Origin: Euphorbia lathyris
Taxonomy: Eukaryota > Streptophyta > Magnoliopsida > Malpighiales > Euphorbiaceae
Direction: 5' to 3'
DNA length: 64,000 bases
Assembly (NCBI RefSeq): GCF_963576675.1
Contig: NC_088911.1
Location: 74,739,256 to 74,803,255 of the forward strand
Positions 20,462 through 32,721 of this stretch are shown here, piece after piece. A program made the translations under genes and the position numbers. Numbering within the stretch: position 1 is the first letter of the stretch; each line of letters begins with the position of its first letter. Under the pieces are notes generated by a model, which did not search any database, was not told the origin of the DNA, and saw only the letters and a list, made by a program, of their open reading frames with translations.

Positions 20462-22204
20462 ATGGCTGAGAACAACACTCATTTCCTTCCAGGAAATCAA
20501 ACAACACAAATACTCCTTGAGGGATTGTCAATTAGTCAGCCTCATCTGTTCTTCGGGTCAAACTATACATTTTGGAAGAACAGAATGAAAAACTTCATTC
20601 AGGCAACAAACATGAGTGCATGGCTCGCTATAGTCCAAGGCCCGTTTGTTCCCTATGAGATTATTGACGGAGTAAAATCTGTCAAGAGTGAGTCTAAGTG
20701 GTCAGAGGATGACCTTAAAAAATTACAAAATAATGCTTCGGCTGTCAATATGCTTCACTGTGCGTTAGATACTGCAGAGTACAACAAAATCTCAGGTTGT
20801 GAGTCAGCGCAGGAAATCTGGAAGAAGCTGGAAGTGACCTATGAAGGAACCAGCAAGGTCAAGGAGTCCAAGGTGAATCAACACATGAGACTATACGAGT
20901 TGTTTGAGATGAACGAAAATGAAGACATCTCTGAGATGAACTCAAGGTTCACCAACATCATAAATGAGCTTAAGAGACTCAACAAGAACTTCACAGAAGA
21001 AGAACAGGTGAAGAAAATCTTGAGAAGTCTCCCCAAGAGCTGGCAAGCTAAGAAGACAACTGTGGAAGAAGCTCAGGACCTGACCACATATAAATACGAT
21101 GAGCTCATCGGATCTCTGCTGACCCACGAGATCTCCATGAAGAATTTTGAGGCTAAAGAAAAGTCTGAAGGCAAGAAACAAAAATCTTTTGTCATGAAAG
21201 CTGACTCAACAGAAGCTGACTCATCAGATGATGAGGAAATGGCCATGTTCACAAGAAAGATGAAGAAGCTATTTAGGAAAAATGACAAGAATAGCAAAAG
21301 GCCATTTAAAAGAAGCGATAAATACAGAGCTGAGTCAAGCGACAACAGACATAAAAAGGATAGCTCCAAGCATGTTACGTGTTTCGAATGCCATCAAGTT
21401 GGGCACATCAAATCAAGCTGCCCTGCCTTAAAGAAGGACAAGAAAGGAAGCAGAAAGGCAATGGTGGCCACATGGAGTGATAGTGATGAGTCAACCTCAT
21501 CAGAAGCTGATGCCACTGAGTCAGCAAACATCTGTTTTATGGCTGACGAAGCTGCTGATGACTGCCGATCTAAGCAAGCTGACCTCTCCGATGAGTCTGA
21601 TCATGAGGAACAATCTAATGAGGTAACATCTATATCCTTGCTCAGAAATGAAATGGTTAATGCCCTGAGTGATCTCTATACACTAACCAAAAAGTGTAAC
21701 AAGAAAATAAGAGCACTCAGCAGGCGGTGTGATGAGATTGAAGAGGTCAAACTCATTGACCTCCGACATCTGCTCCAAGACAATACCAGGCAAGATGAAA
21801 ATCTAAAAATTATGCATCGGTTTGTCTCGGAAGTCCAATCAGATTCTAAGAAACTGAGAAAGGACATCACTTCAATACAGAACCAACTGAGTTCATCAGC
21901 TAAGAGAAGGTTCTATCCAAATGCTGAGTATTCAGGTACTAGTCAGCAAAGACGGTACACTCAGCAAAACAGTCAGTTCGACTGTTGTGGAAAGAGTGGA
22001 CACACTGTAAGTGTGTGTTGGTATGCTTAGCACCATCGTGCTGACCAAAAATGGAAACACCCTCAAAGGGTAGTTTATTATGACTTTTGTGGAAAAGATG
22101 GCCACACCATAAATATATACCGTCACAAAATAAAATATGATGCATCACCTGTTCATTCTAACAAACGAGGACCCAAAAAGAATTGGGTACCTAAAAATAA
22201 CTAG
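20462..22204 (+). pseudogene. gag: Sirevirus 2 gag, one stop and a lost zinc knuckle
   Basis: The frame is open from ATG 20462 to TAG 22028-22030, 522 codons, covering the copia Gag domain (FWKNRMKNF; KKILRSLPKSWQ), the first knuckle (CFECHQVGHIKSSC) and the second (CCGKSGHTVSVC). The stop corresponds to a CAG in Sirevirus 1. The frame then continues to the family stop TAG at 22202-22204 after KNWVPK. The third knuckle has lost its first and last Cys (YDFCGKDGHTINIY). It is longer and better kept than the gag of Sirevirus 1. Pol follows in the -1 frame. Confidence 0.93.
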
Positions 22205-22209
22205 TTCAA

Positions 22210-25200
22210 TTGCAGGTGAGCCTGAGATGTGATGAGAACTCAAAGCTATGGTATATTGACAGCGCATGCTCGAGGCATATGACTGGTGATGAAACTCAGT
22301 TCATCACACTTGTGCATAAACGAGGAGGAAATGTAAGTTTCGGAGACAACAAAAAGGGTAAGATAGTGGGATCAGGTACTATTAGAGGAAATCCTACTAT
22401 TGAGTCAGTCTCCCTAGTCAGGGGTCTCTAATATAACCTATTGAGTGTGGCTCAGCTGTGTGACAGCGGTAGAAAGGTTGTATTTGATGCCACTGAGTGT
22501 CGGATACTCGATGGTAAAACAAATGATTTAATTTTAACTGCCCCTCGTGTTGACAATGTTTTCATGCTGAGTTTAGAAAAGAAATTTTCAAAAAATATAT
22601 CCTTAGTGTCAAAGGAAGATAATTCCTGGCTATGGCATAGGAGACTTGGTCATGTAAGCATGGACCTCCTTGCCAAATTAGCAAGAAAGCAATTAGTTGA
22701 GGGTTTGCCCAAACTTAGATTTGAGAAGGATCAATTATACAATGCTTGTCAGCAAGGTAAACAAACCAAAAAGTCTTTTCATAGTAAAAATGTAGTCTCA
22801 ACCAAGCGTCCGTTATAATTACTACACTTGGATCTTTTCGGACCAGTCCAGCCGCTGAGCTTGGGTGGTAAGAGATTTTCCTTGGTCATTGTAGATGATT
22901 TCTCTCGGTATACTTGGGTCATCTTGTTGAGTAGCAAGGATGAAGATTTTGAGATGTTCTCAACACTGATTAGAAAACTAGAAAATGACAAAGACCTAAA
23001 ATTAGCTCACATCCGAAGTGATAATGGCGCAGAATTCAAAAACCAACAATTTGATGAATTCTGTGAAGTCAGCGGCATTGACCATAATTTTTCTGCTCCT
23101 AGAACTCCTCAACAAAATGGGGTAGTTGAAAGGAAAAACAGAACCTTAGTTGAAATAGCTAGGACAATGCTGAGTGAGAATAGGCTTCCAAAGTATTTAT
23201 GGGGTGAGGCTGTCAACACAGCTTGCTATATACTCAATAGGGCTTTAGTTAGACATATACTTAAGAAAACCCCCTATGAACTTTGGAAAGGATGAAAACC
23301 CAACATTGGATATTTTCGTGCCTTTGGTTGTAGATGTTTTATTTTAAATACTAAAGACAACCTTGCTAAATTTGATTCTAAAGCTGATGAAGCTATCTTC
23401 TTAGGGTACTCAACTAACAGCAAAGCATATAGGGTGTTTAATAAACGAACTCAGGTCGTAGAAGAGTCTGTACATATTGAGTTCGATGAAACTGACCCTA
23501 TAGGAAAAACAAGTCAGCCTACCGAAGATGACCTATGCTCAGCTTCCGCTGACCAAATTGGAGCCACTGAGTCATCACCTCAAGATGACCAAAGGTAAAA
23601 ATGAACCTAAAATTATCTTTGCTGACCAATATAATCCTGCAGAGATTGTTGAAACACCGATTCCTGAAAACTCAACACTGCCAAAAGAAATCAAGATTCC
23701 AAGAGGACACTCAGAGAAGTCCATTCTTGATGCTGCTGAGAACACCCTGATGACCAGAAACCAACTCAGGAGATATTTCAGTAATGTTGCGTTCGTCTTA
23801 GTTCATGAGTCAAAGAACTTCTCAGAAGCTGAGCACGATGAATTCTGGATAAACGCTATGCAAGAGGAACTTGATCAGTTCAAGAGAAACGAAGTATGGG
23901 ATTTAGTGCCTAAACCAAAGAATCAGAAGACCATTGGAACGAATTGGGTATTTCGCAACAAGCTAGACGAACAAGGTAACGTAGTCAGAAACAAAGCCAG
24001 ACTTGTAGCTCAAGGTTACAGTCAGCAGGAAGGTATTGGCTATGGTGAAACCTTTGCACCCATAGCTAGGTTAGAGGCAATAAGAATATTATGTGCATAT
24101 GCTAGCTTTATGAACTTTAAATTGTTCCAAATGGATGTTAAGAGTGAATTTCTTAATGGAGTTATAAATGAAGAGGTTTATGTTAGTCAGCCTCCAGGGT
24201 TTGAGGATTCAAAATTCCCAAACCATGTTTATAAACTCAAAAAGGCTCTGTATGGCCTAAAGCAAGCACCACGTGCTTGGAACGAAAGGCTGACCAGCTT
24301 CCTGCTGACCAGGAACTATGTCAGAGGAAAAGCTGACACAACTTTATTCATTAAGAAAAAGGGTAAAGATACCCTGTTGGCACAAATATATGTAGATGAT
24401 ATTATCTTTGGTGCTAGTAACGAAACTATGTGAAAGGAGTTTAGCAAATAAATGAAAACTGAGTTTGAGATGTCAATGATGGGAGAACTCAACTTCTTCC
24501 TTGGACTTCAAATCAAACAAGGTAAAAATGGCATCTTCATTAGTCAGACCAAGTATGCTAAGGAGATACTGAAGAAATTTGATATGGAAGGATGTAAGCC
24601 CATATCTACCCTAATGGGCACTGACACTGTGCTTTGTGCTGATGAGAAAGGTAAGTCAGTAGACAACAAGTTATATCGAGGTATGATTGGCTCTCTACTT
24701 TATCTAACTGCTAGTAGGCCAGACATTCAGTACTCAGTATGTTACTGTGCGAGATATCAAGCTGACCCCAGGGAATCTCACTATGTAGTTGTGAAAAGAA
24801 TTTTTAGATATTTGCAGAGCTCAGTAAATGCAGGTCTATGGAATCCAAACACAAATGACTTCACACTCATTGGATACACTGACGCTGACTACGGACGAGA
24901 CAAGCTGGAGCGTAAAAGCACTTCAGGAGGATGTCATTTCCTTGGAAGCTGTCTAGTGTCTTGGTTCAGCAAGAAGCAGTCGTCAGTTTCCCTGTCAACC
25001 ACTGAAGCTGAGTACATTGCTGCTGGAAGCTGTGTGGCACAAGTCCTATGGATTAAGCAACAGCTGCAGGATTATAGAGTACAAACAAAAACAATCGAAG
25101 TCAAATGCGAGAATAAGAGTGCCATTGACTTATCCAAAAATCCAATCCAACACACCAGGATGAAGCATGTCAGCATTAGGCATCACTTCATCAGAGACCA

Positions 25201-25336
25201 TGTACTCAAGGGTGAGATCAAGCTGACCTATGTTCCAACAGATGAACAGATTGCGGATATCTTTACGAAGCCCTTGGCTCGTGAGCAATTTAACATACTA
25301 AGAGAAGCTATCGGTATTTGTAATCCTCTTCAATAA
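22210..25336 (+). pseudogene. pol: Sirevirus 2 pol polyprotein, five stops and a frameshift
   Basis: Same domain order as Sirevirus 1: protease motif WYIDSACSRHMTG (A for G), HHCC with the first Cys of CHAC lost (YNAC), integrase (MDLFGP, RSDNGAEF, NGVVERKN), RT with [11 protein letters not shown] (E for the usual A) and YVDD at 24389-24400, and RNase H (YTDADYG, STTEAEYIAAG). The start is TTG at 22210, where Sirevirus 1 has ATG. Stops: TAA 22429-22431, TAA 22816-22818, TGA 23293-23295, TGA 24431-24433 and TAA 24449-24451. A frameshift lies near 23590-23600, between integrase and RT. It cannot make a full product. Confidence 0.93.
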
Positions 25337-25850
25337 GTTTTCTGCGCTAAATGAATGTTGAGTGATTCTAATATGCTGAGTGATTATTGCTTAATAAGTA
25401 ACTATCATATGCTGAGCTAACATGAATGACATAAAATCACCTTATGCTGAGTAGACATACATATTGAGTGATTACTATGTGCTGAGTTACTAAGCATGCT
25501 AAAAATCCCTTCTAAGAAAAACTAAGCACTCAGAACTTCGAACGTTTAGTATTCTAGATACTGAGTAAAGCTACTTGCACAATTAATGCTAGCACGCGCA
25601 TCTAAGTAGCCACCTAGGATGATGTAAGCATAATAATTAGAAAACCATGCGCCGACTGTGTCATTAATGCCAGAGATAACGGTCGATTGATCAACTCGAG
25701 GACAAACCGCCATTCCGAGCTATCAGATTAACGTGGAACGACTATAAATAGTGGACGATTTCCCACTAACTTATCTTTACACTTGAAATCTTTGGCATTC
25801 GATTTCTCTCTCTCTAAATTCCCAAGACTTCTGCACTTCTCAAGGACATC
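25337..25850 (+). promoter_or_regulatory. Spacer with putative internal promoter (Sirevirus 2)
   Basis: TATAAATA at 25743-25750 lies about 100 bp before the ATG at 25851, with a CT-rich leader (TTTCTCTCTCTC) between. The block AGCACGCGCAT...CCTAGGATGATG around 25590-25630 parallels 5440-5465 in Sirevirus 1. No ORF. CTGAGT words are dense (at least five). Confidence 0.55.
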
Positions 25851-28800
25851 ATGTCAAACGATTCTCAGAATATGTCCGAGGAGCAATACGACGATAATCG
25901 CTCCGACATTAATCCTCCTTCTCTTGCTGAGCAGGAATATCTGGAGACTTCCACAGAGTCTCAACAGCAAACCCACGGTCAGCATGATCAATCTGTTCCC
26001 GAGGTTAGTATGCCTCGTAAAAACCCTAAAGCTGACCAAGCAACTCCATAAAAAAGAAGAAGGAGAAAAAGAACGAAAAACCTAAGGAAAGGACGTTCTC
26101 CCTAGTCTTCAAAAACGTCAAAAATCTTAAAGTCTTCCGTTCCCGCTGGTTCTCCAAAGGATTCGTAGAAGCTGAGAATCCCTTTTACGAGTGGATTTCA
26201 AAAAATGGCTGGACTGAACTCTTCTCTCTCCTTGGAACCACTTATCCGCAGTTAGTGAGGGAGTTCTACACTAATCTCAGAGTAGCCGATGATGACAATA
26301 GACTACATGATTACAAAGGTAAAAACACAAGGATATCATCATCAATCCGTCTTATCTCACTAAACTGCTAAAGTTGAAGGCAAAAGGATCAGAACTCAGA
26401 TCCACGAACGATTATTTACGCATTGATTATGTTGTTAAGTTCTGTAAACCAAAGAACCACAAAGGAGAAATTGCCAGCACTTGCATGGACCAGCCTCAAA
26501 AGCAAGCCCACTATATCCTGACCAACTTCCTGTTCCCCAAGGTCAACTCCTCCTCTTCAGCTTCCAATTTTGAGCAGTGCTTCATCTGGCACATGCTGAA
26601 CTACAAGCCACTCAATATGCCCGTATTTCTCATCGGAGCATTTCAAAGAAGCACCGGGATCCTAAGGATAGGCTCTCTCATCACCGAAATACTTCAGGAT
26701 CACCAAGTCAGCTTAGTAGAGGAGATTGAGATCGAGGGCACTGAGATCACCTCAGTAGTAATGTTCGGCTTAGCTCACAGCCAACCCATCAAGCCCAAGA
26801 AAGGAAAGGGGGCTATAGAACCCGCTGAGGAAGATATGGAAGGGGATAATATGGTTGAAGGGGATAATATGGCTGAAGAAGCACAGGATGAGCTGACCAA
26901 GAAAGGAAAGAAAGTTATGGTTGAAAAAGAACCCGCTGAGCGCACTAGGCAGGACAGAAAGAGGAAAGCTAACCAATCCTCAACCAAAGACATTAACACA
27001 GCTCCGAAGAAGCTTAGGATAGTATCTAGTACGAAGAAAGCTGCTCTTGCTGAGCAAGCTCAAGGGGAACCTAAGTCAGCTGAGAAACAGAAAAGGCAAG
27101 TTGAGCCTGAGGAAGAAAGTGAGGAAACACCTTATCAGCCTTTGAAGAGGAAGAAAACCTCTGGGTTGAAGCCAATCGATGCTAACCCAAAGGAATCACA
27201 CTTCGTGCGAAATCAAGAAATTGATATGGAGAAGACTCCTTGTGATCAGGAGGAAGAACAGGGCGATACTGAGGGTCAGCCTCAAGCTGATAAGATGGGT
27301 TCTGCTGAGCCAAGTAACGCAAGTGCTGTTGAGCAACCTGCTGAGAACCAAGCTGAGTCACCAGTGAAGGACAAGGTTGTGGAAGGCCTTGATGCTGACC
27401 TTGGACTCAACTCTTCCTCTGAGTCCCTTGACTCCATTGCTGCTGATCCTTCTCCTCAAACCAACACTCAAAAGGACAGCATAGAAAAGCGGTTCAAACG
27501 CAAGGCTCTAAAAACCAAAGTCATTGACTTATTGGATGAATCTCCGCTGAGGGACCCTATCACTGATCTTACTGGGCTTCAATTCCAGTACTTCACAGAC
27601 ATCATTGAACCCACTCCCGACCAAGTGAAGGAAAAACAAGCCTCTGTTTCTCGAGCTGAGGAACAAGCCGACCCAAAAGCTTCTAAGGGTCCAATCTCTG
27701 CCGACACTTCTGCTCATCCTTCCACTGAGCAAGTGCTCGAAGTCCATGCTGCTCAACCCAACGAGTTAGCAAAGGAAACTCATGCTGCTCAAGCCAGCTC
27801 TGAGTTGCCTCAACCGCAAAACTCTACTCAGCCTCAGACTGACAATGAGCAGGTTAATAACTCTGCTGATCAAACTCTTCCTACTCCTACTAAGCAGACA
27901 GAAAACCAGTCAGCACCTGCAAATGACCTAAATAAAAGTGCAGCTGCTGACCAAGCTGGCACCTCCGCTTCCGGGCAGCACCAAACACCTCCTCCATCCG
28001 GTGCTGACAACATCACGGCCCCTGAGCATAACACTGATAACTCCTACACTTATCTGAATGCTTCTGAGTCTGGAAGGAAAATCATTGACTCAGCTCAAGC
28101 TCTACTTTAAGATATTCATCAGTCTCACGCCGATGCTGCAGGGTCTATTCCTGCTGAGCCAACCCAAATATCCTCTGTCACTCAACTTCTGACCGAACTT
28201 AAGGGTCTCAAAGAACTGATGAGTGTCATCACATCTTTCGTCTCTCAACGACCCAAGCAAGAGTCGATAGTGAAGCTGGATGAACTCCAGCTGATGATGG
28301 TGAATCACATGAACTCCATCCAAGGTCAACTTAATGCCTTATCAGCTGCGAACTCAACATTTGCAACCTCTGCTGAGGTCAATCACCTTTTCTCCCAGCT
28401 ATCCTCTGAGCTGACCGGAGCTCGTGACCTTATCTCCTCCTCTTCTCAATGCTCCATAGAACAGATTGGTGAAGCCATTCGCCTACTCAACCTGAGCCAA
28501 GAGGAAATGGACACTGACCAAGTCAAGACCAATGAGATTCTTCAATGCTCTCAATCCACACTTGTGCATGTCCGACACACGAATGTTCAACGACAGTCAT
28601 ATGATACTGCGCTGCTCAAGATGTACTATCAATCCTATGCACAGATGACTGAATCAATAACTTGGATCGGGAAATCTTTAGAGTAATTACTCAGTATGCT
28701 CAGTGCCAAAATAAAGATCCATGCCTCAAGTATGGCCGATGGCGTGCAGGTATTTAAAGGTCTAAGGGAGAGTACGAGTCAAATGCAATAGTATTCCTCG

Positions 28801-29070
28801 ATACTGACTCGTGTTGTTCATCAAGTGACTTTCTATGCTCCTCCTCCTCCATCTCATGATGCTGGCAAGACGGGGGAGAAAGATCAAATGAAGCAAGCTG
28901 CTGGAACTCAGCAGAAAATGGGGGAGAAAGGTAAAGCCAAAATGCCAGCTGCCGGAACTCAGCAGAAGCTTGGTTCAACTTCTGCTGTCCCGAGCACCCA
29001 CACTCAGCAACACCAAACTGCCCAAACCAAACCCAAGTCAAAGAAAGTTCAAGCCAATATTAAGAAATAG
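25851..29070 (+). pseudogene. Sirevirus 2 extra ('env-like') ORF, broken
   Basis: Homologous to the 941-aa ORF of Sirevirus 1. Shared landmarks: NPFYEWISKNGWTELFS, YPQLVREFYTNL, FEQCFIWHMLNY, then a K/E-rich linker, the SGRKIIDSAQALL segment and a Q/L-rich helical region (SQCSIEQIGEAIRLLNL). Breaks: TAA 26049-26051, a one-base frameshift near 26330-26340, TAA 28108-28110 (CAA in copy 1), TAA 28684-28686 and TAG 28789-28791. The middle and C-terminal linker differ strongly from copy 1, so this ORF evolves much faster than pol. The last 80 codons (28825-29070) hold two related segments ending in GEKG/KLG and contain PPT-like tracts. No membrane segment seen. Confidence 0.85.
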
Positions 29071-29607
29071 AACTAGCAATAGTCTATAGTCTTTGCTTGT
29101 AACTTATATTTTATGGCATGTTTATGTGAAGCTGAGTAATATTATATATAAGCATCTTTTATCCAAACTGTCTTTATATATGCGATGCTTACTTGCTGTG
29201 TTTTTATGATGATTTGTCTTATTCAACTATCCATTGAACAACAATCAAACAAAGCTTGTGAACTCAAAAATTAAACAAGTTAATATACTCAGCGCACTTC
29301 CAACTCTGATACCTATATTTGAAACTGAGTAATGACTAAATATTCCAAGCATTGACCTACTTCTGAAAACTGACCTTAGGCTCATCTGAATTAGATCTTG
29401 GAAGGTCTAGAATTGAACTAAGTCAGTGAAGGCATGCCTTAGTTTCACTTGATTAGATCTTAGAAGGTTTAGAGTTGAATTAAGTCAATAGATGCAACCC
29501 TTACGGGGGAGTAATTTCAGAAGAATAAGAAAGGACAAATATCATGGGAAACCTCAATGCTGAGTTCCATAACTAAATACTTTTGCCAACATCAAAATGG
29601 GGGAGTT
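29071..29607 (+). other. 3' untranslated region with polypurine tracts (Sirevirus 2)
   Basis: GGGGGAG at 29505-29511 and 29599-29605; the latter abuts the LTR. The middle tract of Sirevirus 1 is degraded here (ATCATGGGAAACC). Further copies lie in the end of the extra ORF: CGGGGGAG at 28871-28878 and AAAATGGGGGAG at 28915-28926. Confidence 0.8.
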
Positions 29608-31070
29608 TGTTGAAACACCTTTCCACATGATTTTGATTTGACAAAATTATTTAAGTTAATCCCATGATTAAGACAATTAAATTTAAGTGCTTTGATTTAA
29701 TTGTACTAATGGGTTTGTTCAATGTTGAGTAAGTTTACTAACGAGAACATGAACTAAGCGTTCAATAAAAAGAAAGACAGAACGAAGTCAGCATGAGCAA
29801 AGACACATAGCAGAAGCTGAGTAGAATGTAATTCAGCCTTTGATAAAAGAAAAGTCTTCTTCAGAATAACGCTTGAAGGCGAAGCCGACCGAAGAAGCTG
29901 AGTAGAATGTAACTCAGCATAGATAAAGAAATAAATTGAAGGCAAAGCCGATCAAGTCAAGCTGAGTAGTCGTCAGGATAGCGCCAATGATCCGTTGACT
30001 AAAAGACAAAGTCCGACACAGGTCTGCAACAATTCAGAAGCCTCGGAAATCCGCCTAGAGACCTTTTCGAGACACATGGATCAGCTGGCATTTGGCAAGA
30101 AGACAAAACTGGCGCTAGAAGACGAACCTGGCGGAAGAAGACGAAACTGGCAAGCCTGACGCCTGCTAAAATCAGACTACAGGATTGGCCTGCAATTCTG
30201 GAAGCTGACCAATGAATGATGATAGAAGACCGTTACTCCCAACGGATATGTCGGAATTCAAATGATTTGAAGCTTCAAAATTCACTATAAAAGGACAAGT
30301 TCATCACTTGGATCCTTACGACACATACAAGCTAATACAAACAGAAAAGCAAATCTTCACAAGAGTGAAAATCCAAAATAGAAGCTGTCTGAAAACAAAG
30401 CAAGTTCTTACACCCAATTTCCAATCATTGTGTAAAATTCTAGAGTGAATTTGTATTCATCTAAAGTGTTCTTCATTTAGAAAGAACAATTATGTATCAA
30501 TTGTAAAGGTTAGAAGAGTGAAGCTGAGTACTCAGTTTTAGTACTCAGCGGTAGAGAAAATTTGAGTGTTCGATTATAGCGCTCAGTAGGATTGAGTAGA
30601 CGAATAGAGGACGGTACTCTTGCATACTCAATTGCTTTGTAAACGGTTTGTGCTCTACCTTTAAAGATCTCAGTAGTGGATTGAAAAAGCCCGGAGGGAT
30701 TCTGGGGACTGGACATAGGCGGTGAGGTCGAACCAGGATAAGACTGCTGAGTAATCTCTAACCCTTTCTCTTGATATATATGTATGTGTTGCTTGCCTAA
30801 ATTACTCAGTATATAATTTGTATAAGCCTACACTGAGTAATCAGAGTGCTGAGTTGGAAGCTGACCTAACGTGTTTTCTCCCAACTCATAATCGAAACAG
30901 CTCTAGTCAGTGTCTGATTAAAGTTGTCTCACATTTCATTCAGCCTTGCTGACCTAAAGCTGAGTTAAATTATCAAACATTTAATTAAGTCAGCATTATT
31001 AAGCGAAAAAGTTATATTAGTTCGTAACCCCCCCTTGGAACTAATCATATTAAGTTACACGGGACCAACA
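29608..31070 (+). repeat. 3' LTR of Sirevirus 2 (1,463 bp)
   Basis: TGTTGAAACACC...GACCAACA, followed by the target duplication CTTAT. TATAAAAG is at 30286-30293. It aligns end to end with 18920-20398. Confidence 0.96.
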
Positions 31071-31175
31071 CTTATGAATAAATCTCTGGGAGGGATCATA
31101 GAACTAAGTCGACACTTAATTCACTATCCATCATAAATCCAATAATAGAAAGCTTAGTGATGTAACCAATCATAG
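31071..31175 (-). pseudogene. gag: Copia gag remnant, continuation of the relic left of Sirevirus 2
   Basis: On the minus strand it reads MDSELSVDLVL, stop, SLPEIYS. This is the copia Gag pattern in which LVLQSLP follows SVD. Removing Sirevirus 2 and one CTTAT joins it to 18918 and below, with HHKLLDE following. To the right it changes into LINE sequence near 31175. Confidence 0.6.
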
Positions 31176-32640
31176 ACATCACCTTTGTTCTTATACAAAG
31201 GGATTAGCGTACTTTTCCTCCATTATGATGACATCTTATTACTTCTCCAAATCTTGGAGAAGAAAGTCATCAACCATTCGATCATTCTCTCTCCCACACA
31301 TCTCCCAATCTCAATAGGATGCCATCAAGTCCTACTACTTTCTTCAATCCCGTCTTTTTTAATTCCATTATGACTTCACTCTTTTGAATTCTCCCCATGC
31401 AATCACGATTTACCATATTATGAGGGATACTTATATCTCCAACATCTTTTCTGTGATCTCCATTATATAAGTTATCAAAATAGGATCTCCATCGTTCCTG
31501 GATATCCTTATATCCAACCAGGACTCTTTGGTCCACATCCTTTACACATTTAACTTTTCCGAGGTCTCGCGTCTTCATATCTCTCATACGGGCAATTCTA
31601 TATATGTCTCTTTTCCCTTCCTTCGTATCCAATCTTGCATACAGATCTCGATTCACGTTTGTGTGGCATTTTGTATGACCTTCTTTGCTTCCCTTTTAGC
31701 CTCTTTATACTTTTTATAGTCCTTATCATTTCTACATTCCCCAATTTTTTATAGTATTCTCGCTTACTCTTTATTACTTGTCGCACTTCTTCGGTCCACC
31801 AAGATGTATCCTTACCCGGTGGCATGCTACCTTTAGATTCCCCTAGAACTTCCTTCACTACTTCCTTTATGCCATGCTCCATTTTAGTCCACACTAAGTC
31901 TATATCTAAATCCATGTTACAAGATCAAGTATCTTTTATGGCCATCTTATCCACAAATTTTGTTTGTTCTCCCCTTGCAGTTTCCACCACTTAATCTCAG
32001 TCTCCAATTGTGGTATTCATTTTCTTATACATCTCCTACTTCAAAAATCAAGCACCACTACTCTATGTTGATTTGTCGTACTTTCACTAAGTACCAGCTT
32101 ACAATCAATATAACTCTTTCTCCAAGCACTCATTACTAGGAAAAAATCAATTTGGCTCGCATTGTCGCCACTCCGATAAGTCACTAGGTGGGAGGTTCTT
32201 TTCATAAACCAAGTGTTCATAACCTCATCCCCTGTCACAAGCTTAATACTCATAATTCGATCGCAAATTTTAGACACCGCTACTACATCATCAATATACT
32301 ATCGATCAATGAGAATACTTACTCTATTTCTACCCTTATCCTTTCATGAGTACCAAAGTTATAACCACACGGAGTTATTTCTCTGGCCTTGGCTCCAACC
32401 CACTAGGTTTCTTGTAGGCACATTATATTTATTTTCCTCCTCTTTATAACATGTACAATTGCAACTAATCTTCCTATCAAAGAGCCTATATTCCATGTCC
32501 CAAAGCGTAATCTACTACCCCTATCGTTACTGTCGACTAGCTTCTTTACGCGCACCGTCCATCATGCGGAGATCCTTGCACATTTAACCTTGTTGCAAAT
32601 CGATTTTCAATTTCTTCATAACGTCACTTCGTTTACAAAT
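31176..32640 (-). pseudogene. LINE (non-LTR retrotransposon) relic, minus strand, 3' truncated
   Basis: Minus-strand pieces follow the order of a plant LINE ORF2. The endonuclease start is near 32450-32520 (RFGTWNIGSLIGRL). The endonuclease C-terminal part is at 32041-32277 (TWFMKRTSHLVTYRSG, SQIDFFL, TTNQHRVVVLD). The region between endonuclease and RT is at 31598-31915 (SWWTEEVRQVIKSKREYYK). The RT start is at 31176-31656 (RDIYRIARMRD, VGYKDIQERWRSYFDNLY, then WRKSTLIPLYKNKGDV). It stops within the RT N-terminus, so the RT catalytic part and poly(A) tail are missing. Frames change between pieces. Confidence 0.75.
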
Positions 32641-32721
32641 GATTTTTATATTTTATTAAAAAATTTATTTATAAACATTAAGGTTAAATTTGCACCATAA
32701 AACGTGTTATGATTAAATTTA

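Larger units (their letters stand above)
18920..31070 (+). mobile_element. Sirevirus 2, complete 12.15-kb element
   Basis: Both LTRs, primer site, gag, pol, extra ORF and PPTs are present in order. Target duplications CTTAT flank it exactly (18915-18919 and 31071-31075). The LTRs differ at roughly 60 of 1,460 aligned sites by eye, about 4%, apart from a longer C-run in the 5' LTR. If a rate near 1.3e-8 per site per year applied, that would be of the order of 1.5 million years. It sits in the gag region of the older minus-strand copia. Gag, pol and the extra ORF are all broken. Confidence 0.96.

Noticed and set aside
20942..22148. Minus-strand frames overlapping the Sirevirus 2 gag
   Set aside because: Shadows of the gag reading frame.
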